This document shows, piece by piece, positions 50,442 to 59,389 of a stretch of 64,000 nt of DNA. The notes beneath the pieces are model-generated. The model saw only the letters and a list, made by a program, of their open reading frames with translations, was not told where the DNA came from and made no database searches. Both the position numbers and the translations under genes were made by a program. The stretch is from JALHOQ01 sp038144835 (GTDB lineage: Bacteria; Bdellovibrionota; Bdellovibrionia; Bdellovibrionales; UBA1609). Every line of letters starts with the position of its first letter. Position 1 is the stretch's first letter. The stretch lies in the NCBI GenBank assembly GCA_038144835.1, contig JAYQON010000002.1, positions 1-64,000 of the forward strand, read 5' to 3'.

Positions 50442-51878
50442 ATGTTTAAACGTATATTCAATGGCTGGACCATCTTGGCGACCATGGCAACGTTGGTAGT
50501 CTTTTCTGTATTCGCGGAAGAGCGTTACCAAGAGCTTCAGCTTTTTGCTAAGGTACTCAATCTTGTTCAGCAATACTACGTTGAAGAAGTGGATACCAAG
50601 AAGCTGATTTACGGCGGTATCAAGGGCATGCTGCGAGAACTCGATCCGCATACGAACTTTCTCCCGCCAGATATTTACAAAGAATTTGAGACCGAAACGA
50701 GCGGTGAGTTTGGAGGAATTGGAATCGAGATCACCGTTCAAAACAGCATTTTAACCGTCATTTCGCCGATCGAAGATACGCCAGCATGGAAAGCAGGCAT
50801 AAAGGCTGGGGATAAAATTGTGGAGATCGACGGTCATTCAACCAAAGGATTCAGCTTAGTTGAAGCGGCCCAAAAGATGAAGGGAAAGAAGGGTGATAAA
50901 ATTAAGTTGGGAATTTTTCGCGAGGGCCTTGAAAGACCCAAAGAGTTCGTAATTGAGAGAGCAACTGTAAAGATTAAATCTGTTAAGTATCTCGATCTAG
51001 ATGGTGGCTATGCTTATGTTCGCATCACAAGCTTTATCGAAAATTCCTTCTCTGATCTGAAGAAGATTATTAAAGCCCATGAAAAAAAGCACAAGAGCAC
51101 CCGCGGGATGATTATTGATGTGCGCCGAAATCCGGGAGGGCTTCTAGAGCAAGCGATTCAGATTAGTGATTTATTTCTTGAGCAGGGCACAATTGTCAGC
51201 ACCATGGGCCGCAATCAAAAAGAGAAAGAGATCGTTTATGCAAAGAAAGCTGAAACCGTCGATAACTTTCCTCTCATTGTTCTAGTTGACGAATATTCGG
51301 CAAGCGCTGCAGAAATTCTGGCTGGTGCTTTACAGGATAACAAGCGTGCTTTGATCATGGGGCATCGATCCTTTGGTAAAGGCTCTGTTCAGTCGGTTGT
51401 TAAACTTGGTGATGGCTCAGGTCTAAAACTCACTGTCGGCCGATATTATACGCCTAGTGGTCGAAGTATACAGGCCTATGGAATAGTTCCAGATATTGAG
51501 TTGGAGGATTTTTCGCCAGATGTATTAGAACAGGCTCGGGTTAGACGTGATGTTCGCCGTGAGAGAGATATGCGCGGTCACCTGACGGGTGATGATGAGG
51601 AAAGTGATGAGGCAGGCCCTGCCGCCGCAGCAGCTCCCAAGGATTCTTCTAAATCTTTAAATAAGACAGTTAAGGGAACAAGCAAAGAGGCACCGAAAAA
51701 GATTCAATATTGGTGGACGGAAACAGATTCAAAGTCGGATAAGGAACTGTCTCCCAAAGACAGGCTGCTCAAGGATGATTATCAAGTACAGCAAGCTTAT
51801 AATTACCTGAAAGCTTGGGTAGCCATAGAAGACCAAAAAAGAATCGTAAAGTCGTCTGAGGCATCAATAGTTCAATAA
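50442..51878 (+). CDS. ctpA: C-terminal processing peptidase (S41)
   Basis: Periplasmic serine protease with one N-terminal membrane segment (FNGWTILATMATLVVFSVFA), a PDZ domain (GIGIEITVQNSILTVISPIE to KMKGKKGDKIKLGIF) and the S41 catalytic part with Ser in EYSASAAEILAG and Lys in FGKGSVQS. A low-complexity Ala/Lys/Ser-rich segment (about 375-425) is inserted before the end. The ATG at 50442 follows AAGGGAG. It lies in the ftsEX run and may regulate cell-wall hydrolases as CtpA-type proteases do elsewhere. Confidence 0.92.
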   Translation: MFKRIFNGWTILATMATLVVFSVFAEERYQELQLFAKVLNLVQQYYVEEVDTKKLIYGGIKGMLRELDPHTNFLPPDIYKEFETETSGEFGGIGIEITVQNSILTVISPIEDTPAWKAGIKAGDKIVEIDGHSTKGFSLVEAAQKMKGKKGDKIKLGIFREGLERPKEFVIERATVKIKSVKYLDLDGGYAYVRITSFIENSFSDLKKIIKAHEKKHKSTRGMIIDVRRNPGGLLEQAIQISDLFLEQGTIVSTMGRNQKEKEIVYAKKAETVDNFPLIVLVDEYSASAAEILAGALQDNKRALIMGHRSFGKGSVQSVVKLGDGSGLKLTVGRYYTPSGRSIQAYGIVPDIELEDFSPDVLEQARVRRDVRRERDMRGHLTGDDEESDEAGPAAAAAPKDSSKSLNKTVKGTSKEAPKKIQYWWTETDSKSDKELSPKDRLLKDDYQVQQAYNYLKAWVAIEDQKRIVKSSEASIVQ

Positions 51879-51896
51879 CAACCGAGGAGATTGGAG

Positions 51897-51926
51897 CAAG
51901 CGCCGAAAATCAATTCTCGGCGCTTG
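51897..51926. terminator. bidirectional hairpin between ctpA and rlpA-like gene
   Basis: Perfect 10-base arms CAAGCGCCGA (51897-51906) and TCGGCGCTTG (51917-51926) around a 10-base loop at a convergent junction. No T-run follows on either strand, so it may need a factor or simply stop RNA decay. Confidence 0.5.
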
Positions 51927-51933
51927 AGTAAGG

Positions 51934-52845
51934 TTACCAGTTGCAGCTCAAATGGACTTTTCCTAAACCTTGTCCTGCGATCCCTATTTGATGAGCGGCG
52001 GCCTTCGATAAATCGATAATGCGACCCGCAATGAATGGGCCGCGATCATTGATTCGAACGACTACTGAGCGGCCATTGCGAGGATTAACCACTTTAACTC
52101 TGGTTCCCATCCGGAGAGTTCTGTGGGCGGCTGTCAAATCATTAGGGTTAAAACGTTCTCCAGAGGCAGTCATTTGCGGCTGCCAATAGTATGAAGCAAT
52201 ACCTGATTGATCGCAGGAAGATTGTGCGCGAGGAGGCTTCTGCCGATTTGATTTAGCCGATTTTTGTGTGGCCGGCTTTTTATCGGTGACTTTGTTGGGC
52301 GGTAAGGTTTTAGCAGATTTAACGGCCATTTTACTCTCTACAAAGCGGCAAAAAGAGCGTTTACCGGGGCCCCACTCGCTAACCACTAATAGACCGTCTT
52401 GATTAGATCTGAACCAAAACTTCCAAGCTTTTTCCGGTCTATTGGGGGCAGTGTTAACAAAAGAGTAGTTTTCAGTGATGAGTACCTTGCGGCTGTCTCG
52501 ATAAGCATCTTGATACTTTGCCCGGGCCTTTTCCGGGTTAAGAGATGCGTAGGGGTTAGATCGGCTCGAAAAAGAAAAGCGGGCATTCATGAATACAGAG
52601 GAGTCCTTCTTGTCTAGCATTACAAAGCCGAAGCGAACGGCTTTAGGATCATATCCGGGATAAAGAAGGTGGCATTGGCCAGAATAAATTTTGCCAAAGT
52701 TCTGTTCGGGAACTCCAGAACTGCGATGAAATTCATCAGCGATTTGCAACATTTCTGGAGAGCAATTTAACCCCACACAAGGATGGGAAGGTTGTTCAGC
52801 TTTAGCGTTCAATATAAAAAGTAAAGATATTAATACAGTCGTCAT
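51934..52845 (-). CDS. RlpA-like double-psi beta-barrel protein
   Basis: A signal peptide (VLISLLFILNAKA) precedes a 190-residue unknown region with a Lys/Pro/Ser-rich linker and the C-terminal RlpA domain: GIASYYWQPQMTASGERFNP, LTAAHRTLRMGTRVKVVNPR, INDRGPFIAGRIIDLSKAAA. RlpA cuts naked glycan strands at the septum. No SPOR domain follows. Four Cys in the N-terminal part (HPCVGLNCSP) suggest disulfides. It faces ctpA across the hairpin and is adjacent to the division genes. Confidence 0.85.
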   Translation of the reverse strand: MTTVLISLLFILNAKAEQPSHPCVGLNCSPEMLQIADEFHRSSGVPEQNFGKIYSGQCHLLYPGYDPKAVRFGFVMLDKKDSSVFMNARFSFSSRSNPYASLNPEKARAKYQDAYRDSRKVLITENYSFVNTAPNRPEKAWKFWFRSNQDGLLVVSEWGPGKRSFCRFVESKMAVKSAKTLPPNKVTDKKPATQKSAKSNRQKPPRAQSSCDQSGIASYYWQPQMTASGERFNPNDLTAAHRTLRMGTRVKVVNPRNGRSVVVRINDRGPFIAGRIIDLSKAAAHQIGIAGQGLGKVHLSCNW

Positions 52846-52941
52846 GGAACCAGACCCTTCCAGAGGCAGGCATGAAGGGTCAATGATTTTAGATAAAATA
52901 ATAAGGTTTCTGTTAACTGATATTACTTCGCAAGAACCTGA

Positions 52942-54255
52942 TTAGGCAGGTCCTTGCGGGAGTTTATCTTTGCTCACTTCGGTGATCTGAGCTGACTCAA
53001 CCAGCTTACTGACAACTTTTTCTTCGGTAATCTGAAACATTAAGCGTGAGCGGCGTTCTGGCTTAGAATAAAACTCTTCGATTTTGGACAGTTCTATACC
53101 TGTTTGTTGAGCATACTCATGGATTTTGCTTTCCACTTCAGATTTGGTGGCACGCAAGTTGAGTTTCTCAGCCAATGCATCTAGCAAGAATGTCGATTTG
53201 ACCATGAATGTAGCTGATTCCGTAAAGTCAGCATCCCATTTTTTCTTGTACTCTTCGAAGTCCTTATCGGTGAGCCCTTGTTGCTGCAGCCGACCTTTGA
53301 AGTCCTCTATTAGAGATTCTTTTTGTTGATCAACGAGGGCTTGGGGAGCTTCAACGGGGTTAGCTTCAACTAGGGCCTTTACCAGACGATTGCGTAAATC
53401 ATCTTCAATACGTTTCTTGTCGCCTTCCTCGATGTCAGCAACAATTCGTGTTTTTAATTCTTCCAGAGTATTGAACTGGCCGAGTTTCTTGGCAAGGTTA
53501 TCATCAATTTCAGGTAAAACCTTCTTCTTTATACCCGTAAGCTTAACTTCGAAAGTCACCGGCGCCCCACTCAAGGAAGCTTCATGGTATCCTTCGGGAA
53601 ACCGCAAGTTGAGAGTTCGACTCTCGCCAATTTTCATGCCTACGACGCCCTCTTCAAAGCCTTCAATAAACTGCTTTGAGCCCAACTCTAATTCGTGCCC
53701 CAGGGCGGAACCGTTGGGTAGGGCTTCACCCCCCACGAGACCGGTAAAATCAACGACGGCAACATCACCTTCACTGACCGCACGGTCTTCAAAAACTGTC
53801 ACAGTGTCGGCGTGACTCTTTCTTATGTTCTCCAAAATAGCAGTCACACGGTCTTCGCTGATTTCAAGTTTTTCTTTCTGGACGGGTAAACCTTCGAATT
53901 TCTTAATCTGAACTTCGGGGCGGATTTCGAATTCAGCTGAAAAAGAAAAGTCTTTTTCTTCGAGTAGGGGTTCGAAAGACATTTTTGGGTAGCCTACCGG
54001 ATCAAGATTGTGCTCTTCCAATGCATTTTGATAACCTTCATTGATAAGGTCGTTCAAAACATCGCTTTTGACTTGGTCAGCGTAAATGGATTTAATGGTT
54101 TTTAGTGGCGCTTTGCCCGGTCGAAAGCCCTTTATGTTGGCCTTTTTTTGGATTGCCTTATAAACTTTGTCGAATGTTTCCTGGACTTTTTCTACGGGGA
54201 TTTCCACGTTGAGTTTGCGAGCTAAGCCCTCACCGCGATCAACGGTCGATTTCAT
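52942..54255 (-). CDS. tig: trigger factor
   Basis: Ribosome-bound chaperone. The N-terminal ribosome-binding domain has GFRPGKAPLKTIKSIYADQV, the FKBP-like prolyl isomerase domain (about 150-240, GDVAVVDFTGLVGGEALPNG, GFEEGVVGMKIGES) and the helical C-terminal chaperone arms are present. 437 residues. The ATG at 54255 has AAAGGAGC 7 bases upstream and is preferred over one at 54276. It is divergent from the ArsA-type pair. Confidence 0.95.
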   Translation of the reverse strand: MKSTVDRGEGLARKLNVEIPVEKVQETFDKVYKAIQKKANIKGFRPGKAPLKTIKSIYADQVKSDVLNDLINEGYQNALEEHNLDPVGYPKMSFEPLLEEKDFSFSAEFEIRPEVQIKKFEGLPVQKEKLEISEDRVTAILENIRKSHADTVTVFEDRAVSEGDVAVVDFTGLVGGEALPNGSALGHELELGSKQFIEGFEEGVVGMKIGESRTLNLRFPEGYHEASLSGAPVTFEVKLTGIKKKVLPEIDDNLAKKLGQFNTLEELKTRIVADIEEGDKKRIEDDLRNRLVKALVEANPVEAPQALVDQQKESLIEDFKGRLQQQGLTDKDFEEYKKKWDADFTESATFMVKSTFLLDALAEKLNLRATKSEVESKIHEYAQQTGIELSKIEEFYSKPERRSRLMFQITEEKVVSKLVESAQITEVSKDKLPQGPA

Positions 54256-54351
54256 GACACGTGCTCCTTTGAACAAACGAGACCTTTACCCTCTATGCCG
54301 CGGTTTGCCAACTGCCTATTCGAGCTTCTGGCGCGGCGCGCGAGGTTTAAC

Positions 54352-55203
54352 ATGATTCACTTCATAACCGGAAAAGGCGGCGTCGGCAAATCTACTGTAG
54401 CGGCCGCGTTAGCTTGGAGCCTGGCGGCGCGAGGGCGTAGGACATTATTGGTTGAGCTTGGAGAGCGGAGCTATTTTAGGCATGTCTTTCATGCGGACGT
54501 TAGCGCGCACCCAGTGGTGGTGAATTCTCATCTCACGGTGACCTGTTGGGAGGGTGAAGCTTGTTTAAGGGAATATCTGCGGCACCTCATTAAGATTGAA
54601 AAGGTTGTGAAACTTTTCTTCGATAATCGAGTAATGAGAGCTCTTGTCCAAGCGGCGCCCGCACTCAAGGAGTTAGCTTTACTGGGCAAGATTACCAGCG
54701 GACCACGAAAAATCGGGCCGGCTCTCCCTTATGATGAAATCGTGGTTGATGCCTATTCTACAGGACATTTTAGAGCTTTATGGCGCGCTCCAATGGGCTT
54801 AGCAGAAGCTATCCCTTTCGGCCCTATGGGGGAACAGTCGCGCTCGATTGTTCAAGTTATGAAAAACCCAGAGCAGACTTGTTATTACGTTGTCATGTTA
54901 CCAGAAGAGTTACCCGTGAGCGAAGGACTTGAACTGGCACAGGACATTCAGAACGAGCTGGAACAGAGTCCGCGAATCGTAATGAACCGGTGGCTCGAGT
55001 CACCCCTGGATTTGCGCAAGTTGAGTGCTTTTCGAGGACAGGAGTTTGCCGACTATCTTATTCTTCTTTTGGAGAGGCAGGCGAACGCCGATCGGAAGGT
55101 TAAAGAAAAGGGGTTCTTGGTCCACAAGGTACTTCCGTGGCTCTTTAACGACAGTGTGCCCATTAAGATCCGTGAATTGGCTCTTAAGATGGAGGGAGTA
55201 TGA
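54352..55203 (+). CDS. ArsA/GET3-family ATPase, switch I altered
   Basis: The deviant Walker A GKGGVGKST (residues 7-15) is intact. The switch I box, DPAH in active relatives, reads VELGERSYFRH, and switch II reads VVDAYSTGHFRAL in place of DTAPTGHTLRL, so the enzyme binds nucleotide but may not cycle like ArsA. 283 residues from the ATG at 54352, which follows GAGG; an upstream TTG/ATG extension lacks a ribosome site. It overlaps the next gene, a more typical ArsA-type ATPase, by 4 bases; a heterodimer is a reasonable guess. Confidence 0.85.
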   Translation: MIHFITGKGGVGKSTVAAALAWSLAARGRRTLLVELGERSYFRHVFHADVSAHPVVVNSHLTVTCWEGEACLREYLRHLIKIEKVVKLFFDNRVMRALVQAAPALKELALLGKITSGPRKIGPALPYDEIVVDAYSTGHFRALWRAPMGLAEAIPFGPMGEQSRSIVQVMKNPEQTCYYVVMLPEELPVSEGLELAQDIQNELEQSPRIVMNRWLESPLDLRKLSAFRGQEFADYLILLLERQANADRKVKEKGFLVHKVLPWLFNDSVPIKIRELALKMEGV

Positions 55204-56282
55204 GAGAATTGCTCCGCAGCCACAGAGTGCTTATTTGTGCGGGCACGGGCGGAGTTGGAAAAACTTCCCTTTCTGCGAGCCTTGGCGTTCTGGGAGCTCA
55301 ATCAGGATTGAAGACTCTTGTCTTAACAATCGATCCGGCTCATCGCTTGGCACAAGCGCTGGGCATAGAGAAAAAACCAGGAGAAGACGTAAAGGTTGAA
55401 GCTGTACCAGGTCTAAGCGCTTCAATGATTGATCCACGCAGAGAGTTCGATGAATTTGTTCTGGGCGCCGTTGATAAGGGCATAGCAAAGGGATTATTCA
55501 ATAATCGTCTTTATCAGCAATTAGCTACCAACTTGAGTGGCAGTCAAGAGTTCACTTCGCTTGTTCGTCTGATGACTGCGGTGCGGTCGCAGCATTACGA
55601 TTTAGTCATTTTAGATACCCCGCCAACTCAGAATGCGGTGGATTTTTTGAAAGCGCCCGAGCGCATTTATGCGCTTTTTCAAGACACTGTGATCGGGTGG
55701 TTTTCTAATCCTACCGTAGATGAGAGTTGGTTTAAGCGCACACTACACCGCGGAACGCGTCTAGTGACAGCAGCTCTCGAGGCGGCTACGGGAAGTACTT
55801 TTATTGCTGAGTTAAAAGATTTTTTTACTCATATTGCCTACCTCAAAACTCGGATTGCTGAAATCAGTAGGGACGTTGGCGAACTCCTGCACTCGGATAA
55901 GGCGGGCTTTATATTAGTTACCGGTTTTGACGAGACCAAACTAAAGGAAGCCTTAGAGTTTCAACAAGATCTCGCTAACGAGCACTTGAACCTACGCGGG
56001 GTGATTGTGAACCGCTGGTTTCCCGAATGGGCCGAGGGCGTTGAGTCTTGGTCGGGCGACTGGGACAAAAATCCTGATTTTGAGAAATTGAGAGAATTTT
56101 ATGTGAGGTTCTCCGAATTTTTTCGTAGCCGTCAGCAAGGCTTTGAGCGGTTTGAAGAGCAGCTCAGTAAAATTTCGGTTCCGGTGGTCAAGCTGCCCGA
56201 TTTCAAAAATAGCGTTCAGGGCCTGACTGATTTGCAGCATATGGCTCGAACTCTTGAGGAAAAATGGAGGTCTACTTTATGA
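55200..56282 (+). CDS. ArsA/GET3-family ATPase
   Basis: Walker A GTGGVGKTS (residues 15-23), switch I DPAHRLAQALG (45-48 DPAH) and switch II LDTPPTQNAVDFL identify an ArsA-type ATPase of 360 residues. Family members move metalloids or insert tail-anchored membrane proteins; GET3-type Cys pairs are not seen. Tandem ArsA-type genes are common in Deltaproteobacteria and Bdellovibrionota with unknown role. It overlaps the neighbours on both sides. Confidence 0.88.
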   Translation: MRELLRSHRVLICAGTGGVGKTSLSASLGVLGAQSGLKTLVLTIDPAHRLAQALGIEKKPGEDVKVEAVPGLSASMIDPRREFDEFVLGAVDKGIAKGLFNNRLYQQLATNLSGSQEFTSLVRLMTAVRSQHYDLVILDTPPTQNAVDFLKAPERIYALFQDTVIGWFSNPTVDESWFKRTLHRGTRLVTAALEAATGSTFIAELKDFFTHIAYLKTRIAEISRDVGELLHSDKAGFILVTGFDETKLKEALEFQQDLANEHLNLRGVIVNRWFPEWAEGVESWSGDWDKNPDFEKLREFYVRFSEFFRSRQQGFERFEEQLSKISVPVVKLPDFKNSVQGLTDLQHMARTLEEKWRSTL

Positions 56283-57331
56283 GGATGCTCTTAGCGTTGG
56301 CTTTATCGACGGGAGTATGCGCCAGTTGCTCCCACTTCTCCTCAAAAAAAAATGTGGTTCGCGAGTCAGACGTAGTCAGCGCTCCGTTTGAGCAAGGAAT
56401 GAAAGCGCTCGAGACCGATGATTATGCACAAGCAGCCCGTATTTTTGATGACATATTAGTTAGCAACCCTGGATCTGAGTTGGAGTTAGTCACAATTTAC
56501 AATTCCGGCGCAGCCTATGAAGGCCTTGGAGATTGCCCTAAGGCTATTGATCGCTATCGACAGGCTGTACGCGCCTCTGCAAAGAAATTTCAGCGCATAG
56601 AAGCGCAAGCCTTATTTCGTCTTAGCTTAATGTATGAATGTGTGGGGCAAGACAAAAAGGCTATAGCAGCGCTGTTGGATTCCCGTAGGCGCGGTGAACA
56701 TCTTGGAGATGAAGTGGTTCAGGCTGAAATTCCGGCACGTCTGGCGGCGGCATATTCACGTTTAGGAAATCGCGACAAAGCTCTAGAGTATTTCGCGCAG
56801 GCCGGAGTTGGTCTAAAGGCAATTGTTTCTCGGGGCACGGGTGCTAATCGGTTAAAAGTAGACATTCTGGCGCGAACCCTTTTCTTTATGGGAAAGTTGA
56901 GTCCGTCCCAGCGTCGCGCAGAGACTAGCCCCGATTCTTTTTTGCAGTCGATTTCCATGCAGCAGCCACATCTTTTGCAGGCGGCGGAGTTAAATCACCC
57001 ACTTTTTTCCGGCAAGGCCGCAGACGATTTAGAGCTTGCTTATGAAAATTTATGGAAGTTTAACATCAATAATCTGAGTCAAAGACGCGAGTTTTATATG
57101 CGTGGATTACAAGTGGCTGAGGAACTGCGTAAATTGAAGATGCCTGAAAGTAATGCTTTAGTGGAAAGAATTTTCGCGCATGTTGACCGGAGTCAGGCAC
57201 GATTGCGAGCGGAGCTGGCTAGAATGGGTGAGACAACCCGGTTGACCCCCGAAGCCGAAAAGCGCGAGGGCCTCAAACGTGAAGGGCGTTTGGTCACGCC
57301 GGTTAAGCCCAAAAAGCAGAAAGTCAGGTGA
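56279..57331 (+). CDS. TPR-repeat lipoprotein
   Basis: The lipobox CASC follows a hydrophobic signal (LLALALSTGV). Helical TPR units follow (PFEQGMKALETDDYAQAARI, YNSGAAYEGLGDCPKAIDRY, ARLAAAYSRLGNRDKALEYF). The tail (VTPVKPKKQKVR) is very basic. The ATG at 56279 overlaps the previous stop and has TGGAGG before it. An outer-membrane or periplasmic scaffold in the operon is likely. No specific family was recognised. Confidence 0.8.
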   Translation: MRMLLALALSTGVCASCSHFSSKKNVVRESDVVSAPFEQGMKALETDDYAQAARIFDDILVSNPGSELELVTIYNSGAAYEGLGDCPKAIDRYRQAVRASAKKFQRIEAQALFRLSLMYECVGQDKKAIAALLDSRRRGEHLGDEVVQAEIPARLAAAYSRLGNRDKALEYFAQAGVGLKAIVSRGTGANRLKVDILARTLFFMGKLSPSQRRAETSPDSFLQSISMQQPHLLQAAELNHPLFSGKAADDLELAYENLWKFNINNLSQRREFYMRGLQVAEELRKLKMPESNALVERIFAHVDRSQARLRAELARMGETTRLTPEAEKREGLKREGRLVTPVKPKKQKVR

Positions 57332-58050
57332 TGTCAGAATTTTTAGGGGGCCTTAGTTTTTGGTGGCGGGGGTGGGTGTTTTTGTTGAAAAGTCCCCGCT
57401 TTTTAACTTTGGCGATTTTGCCTCTTATCCTGTCGATGCTATTTATAGTGCCCTTTTTTTGGTTTATCTTTTCCCAATTGCCTCAATGGTCAACAGTATT
57501 GGTGTCGGTACTTTTGGGGTGGACCACTGAGTTTTGGCAGGATGTGGTTTATTATCCTTTGTTTCTGAGTGCGCTACTGGCGGTTATCATCGGTTCTTTT
57601 TTTCTTGTATATGTTTTGCATTCAATTTTGGCGATACCGTTTTACTCCCGACTGGCTGAGCAAACCGTCACTCTGCGAGGAAAGAAATCCCAGGGTTTGT
57701 CATTTTGGCGCATGTTGCGAGCGGGTTTGATTAAGACCGCCGTTTTGCTGCCGGTGGGATTCATCTTTTTTCTAATTTCATTTGTTCCTGGTCTCAATTT
57801 GATCGCTTTATTCGGATCAATGCTAATTTTGGCATTTGATATTATTGACTATTCATTTGAGGCGGTGGGTTTCGGTTTTCGCGAACGCGTAGGTTATTTG
57901 CTGCGACATCGGGGGCAATGGTTGGGTATGGCGGCCGGCCTGGCGTTGACATTACCTGTGCCGGCTTTTACTCTGCTCATAATTCCTGGCGCAGTCACGG
58001 GCGCGGCCCTCATACTCAAAATAGAACATGAGCTTAACCATGAATTTTGA
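57328..58050 (+). CDS. EI24/CysZ-like integral membrane protein
   Basis: Five or six hydrophobic segments with the EI24-domain start (GWVFLLKSPRFLTLAILPLI, FYSRLAEQTVTLRG) and the Pro/Gly-rich end (LALTLPVPAFTLLIIPGAVT). CysZ, in the same family, imports sulfate for cysteine synthesis. GTG and ATG starts overlap at 57328 and 57331. It overlaps the TPR gene and glutamate-cysteine ligase, so a sulfur or thiol link is possible. Confidence 0.75.
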   Translation: MMSEFLGGLSFWWRGWVFLLKSPRFLTLAILPLILSMLFIVPFFWFIFSQLPQWSTVLVSVLLGWTTEFWQDVVYYPLFLSALLAVIIGSFFLVYVLHSILAIPFYSRLAEQTVTLRGKKSQGLSFWRMLRAGLIKTAVLLPVGFIFFLISFVPGLNLIALFGSMLILAFDIIDYSFEAVGFGFRERVGYLLRHRGQWLGMAAGLALTLPVPAFTLLIIPGAVTGAALILKIEHELNHEF

Positions 58051-59281
58051 ACGCTTACATAGGCGAATTATTGAAAACAGCGATGGGGTTCTAGCTTGGT
58101 TCAAAAGCCGTAGCCGGGATCTGCATTTTCCATTTTATTCTAGCTTTGATTTGCGTGATGCTGGCTTCAAGTTGGGCCCCGTTGACGCCAATATCTTTCC
58201 TGCTGGATTTAATAATATTTGTTTGGTCGATCGAGAAGAAGCAGCAGAAGTTGCGAGAGTTTTTCTTGATGAACATTACTCCATATCCACAAAAAAAATT
58301 TTACTGCTCACAGAGGAGCACACGCAAAATCCTTATTACTGGGATAATGTTGCAGTTTTACGCTCAATTTTGGAGAGAGCGGGGAGAGAAGTTTGCCTTG
58401 CTGTGCCCAGACCTATGACACAACCTTTGGAGGTGGTTAATGCCTCTGGACAAACCTTAAAAGTATTTCCGGCTACGCGCGAAGGTGGGAGTGTAAATAT
58501 AGGTGGTTTTGTTCCAGATCTTATAATTTCTAACAACGACTTCAGTCAGGATTACGAGGAGTGGGCGCGGGACCTAGATACGCCTATGAATCCGCCGCGA
58601 GAGCTGGGATGGTATCGGCGCCGAAAAGATCGTTTCTTCAAAGTTTACAATCAGTTTGCCGCTGAGTTTTGTGAAATATTACGGCTAGACCCTTGGATAT
58701 TGCAGGTTGAAACAGAAGTATTCGCCTCTTTCGAGGTAGACAGCGAGCAGAGCCGAGATCTTCTGGCACAAAAAGCACAAGCCGTTCACGATCGAATCAA
58801 AGCCAAATATCTAGCTCATGGAATTGAGCGCGAGCCCTTTCTTTTTGTAAAAAATAACGCGGGAACGTATGGTTTGGGAGTCATACAAGTTAAAAATCCA
58901 GATGAGATCCGCGCTTGGAATTACAAATCTCGCAAAAAAATGAAAGCTGCTAAGGGTGGTCGTGAAGTGACGGAAGTCATCATTCAAGAGGGTATCCCGA
59001 CGACAACTCTGGGCGAAGGTGGCAAGACTGCGGAACCTGTGATCTATATGATCGGCTGCCAACTGGCAGGTGGATTTTTGCGTGCTCATGGTGAAAAAAG
59101 TGTAGAGGAGTCCCTTAATTCCCCGGGTGCAGTTTTTCAGCGACTGTGCATAGCTGATTTGAGCGTCAAACTTGAGGGTTGTCCTATGGAAAATGCCTAC
59201 GGTTGGGTGGCACGGTTGGCATTCCTGTCCGTGGCGCAAGAAGCACGCGAGCTGGGCGTTGAGTTTAAAAATTATAAATAG
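58028..59281 (+). CDS. gshA: glutamate-cysteine ligase, ferrooxidans type
   Basis: Makes gamma-glutamylcysteine, the first step to glutathione. Blocks FPAGFNNICLVDREEAAE, ISNNDFSQDYEEWARD, NAGTYGLGVIQVKNP and YMIGCQLAGGFLRAHGEKS belong to the ATP-grasp GshA of the Acidithiobacillus ferrooxidans type, not the E. coli type. 417 residues. ATG at 58028 or 58040 are both possible; the overlap with the EI24 gene is 23 or 11 bases. gshB is not in the window. Confidence 0.88.
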   Translation: MSLTMNFERLHRRIIENSDGVLAWFKSRSRDLHFPFYSSFDLRDAGFKLGPVDANIFPAGFNNICLVDREEAAEVARVFLDEHYSISTKKILLLTEEHTQNPYYWDNVAVLRSILERAGREVCLAVPRPMTQPLEVVNASGQTLKVFPATREGGSVNIGGFVPDLIISNNDFSQDYEEWARDLDTPMNPPRELGWYRRRKDRFFKVYNQFAAEFCEILRLDPWILQVETEVFASFEVDSEQSRDLLAQKAQAVHDRIKAKYLAHGIEREPFLFVKNNAGTYGLGVIQVKNPDEIRAWNYKSRKKMKAAKGGREVTEVIIQEGIPTTTLGEGGKTAEPVIYMIGCQLAGGFLRAHGEKSVEESLNSPGAVFQRLCIADLSVKLEGCPMENAYGWVARLAFLSVAQEARELGVEFKNYK

Positions 59282-59389
59282 GCTTGTTTCTTTACTAAGA
59301 TTTTGGCTGGCCCAAGTTTAGACGTTTCAAATTGAGACGCTAAGTGAAAGTTTTTAGCGTAAATCCATAAACTCCGATCAAATAGCGAT

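Noticed and set aside
53390..53815. 141-codon forward frame inside tig
   Set aside because: Ser-rich antisense shadow of trigger factor.
54295..54351. N-terminal extension of the first ArsA-type ATPase
   Set aside because: The residues before the ATG at 54352 are Arg-rich and unlike the family, which begins just before Walker A.
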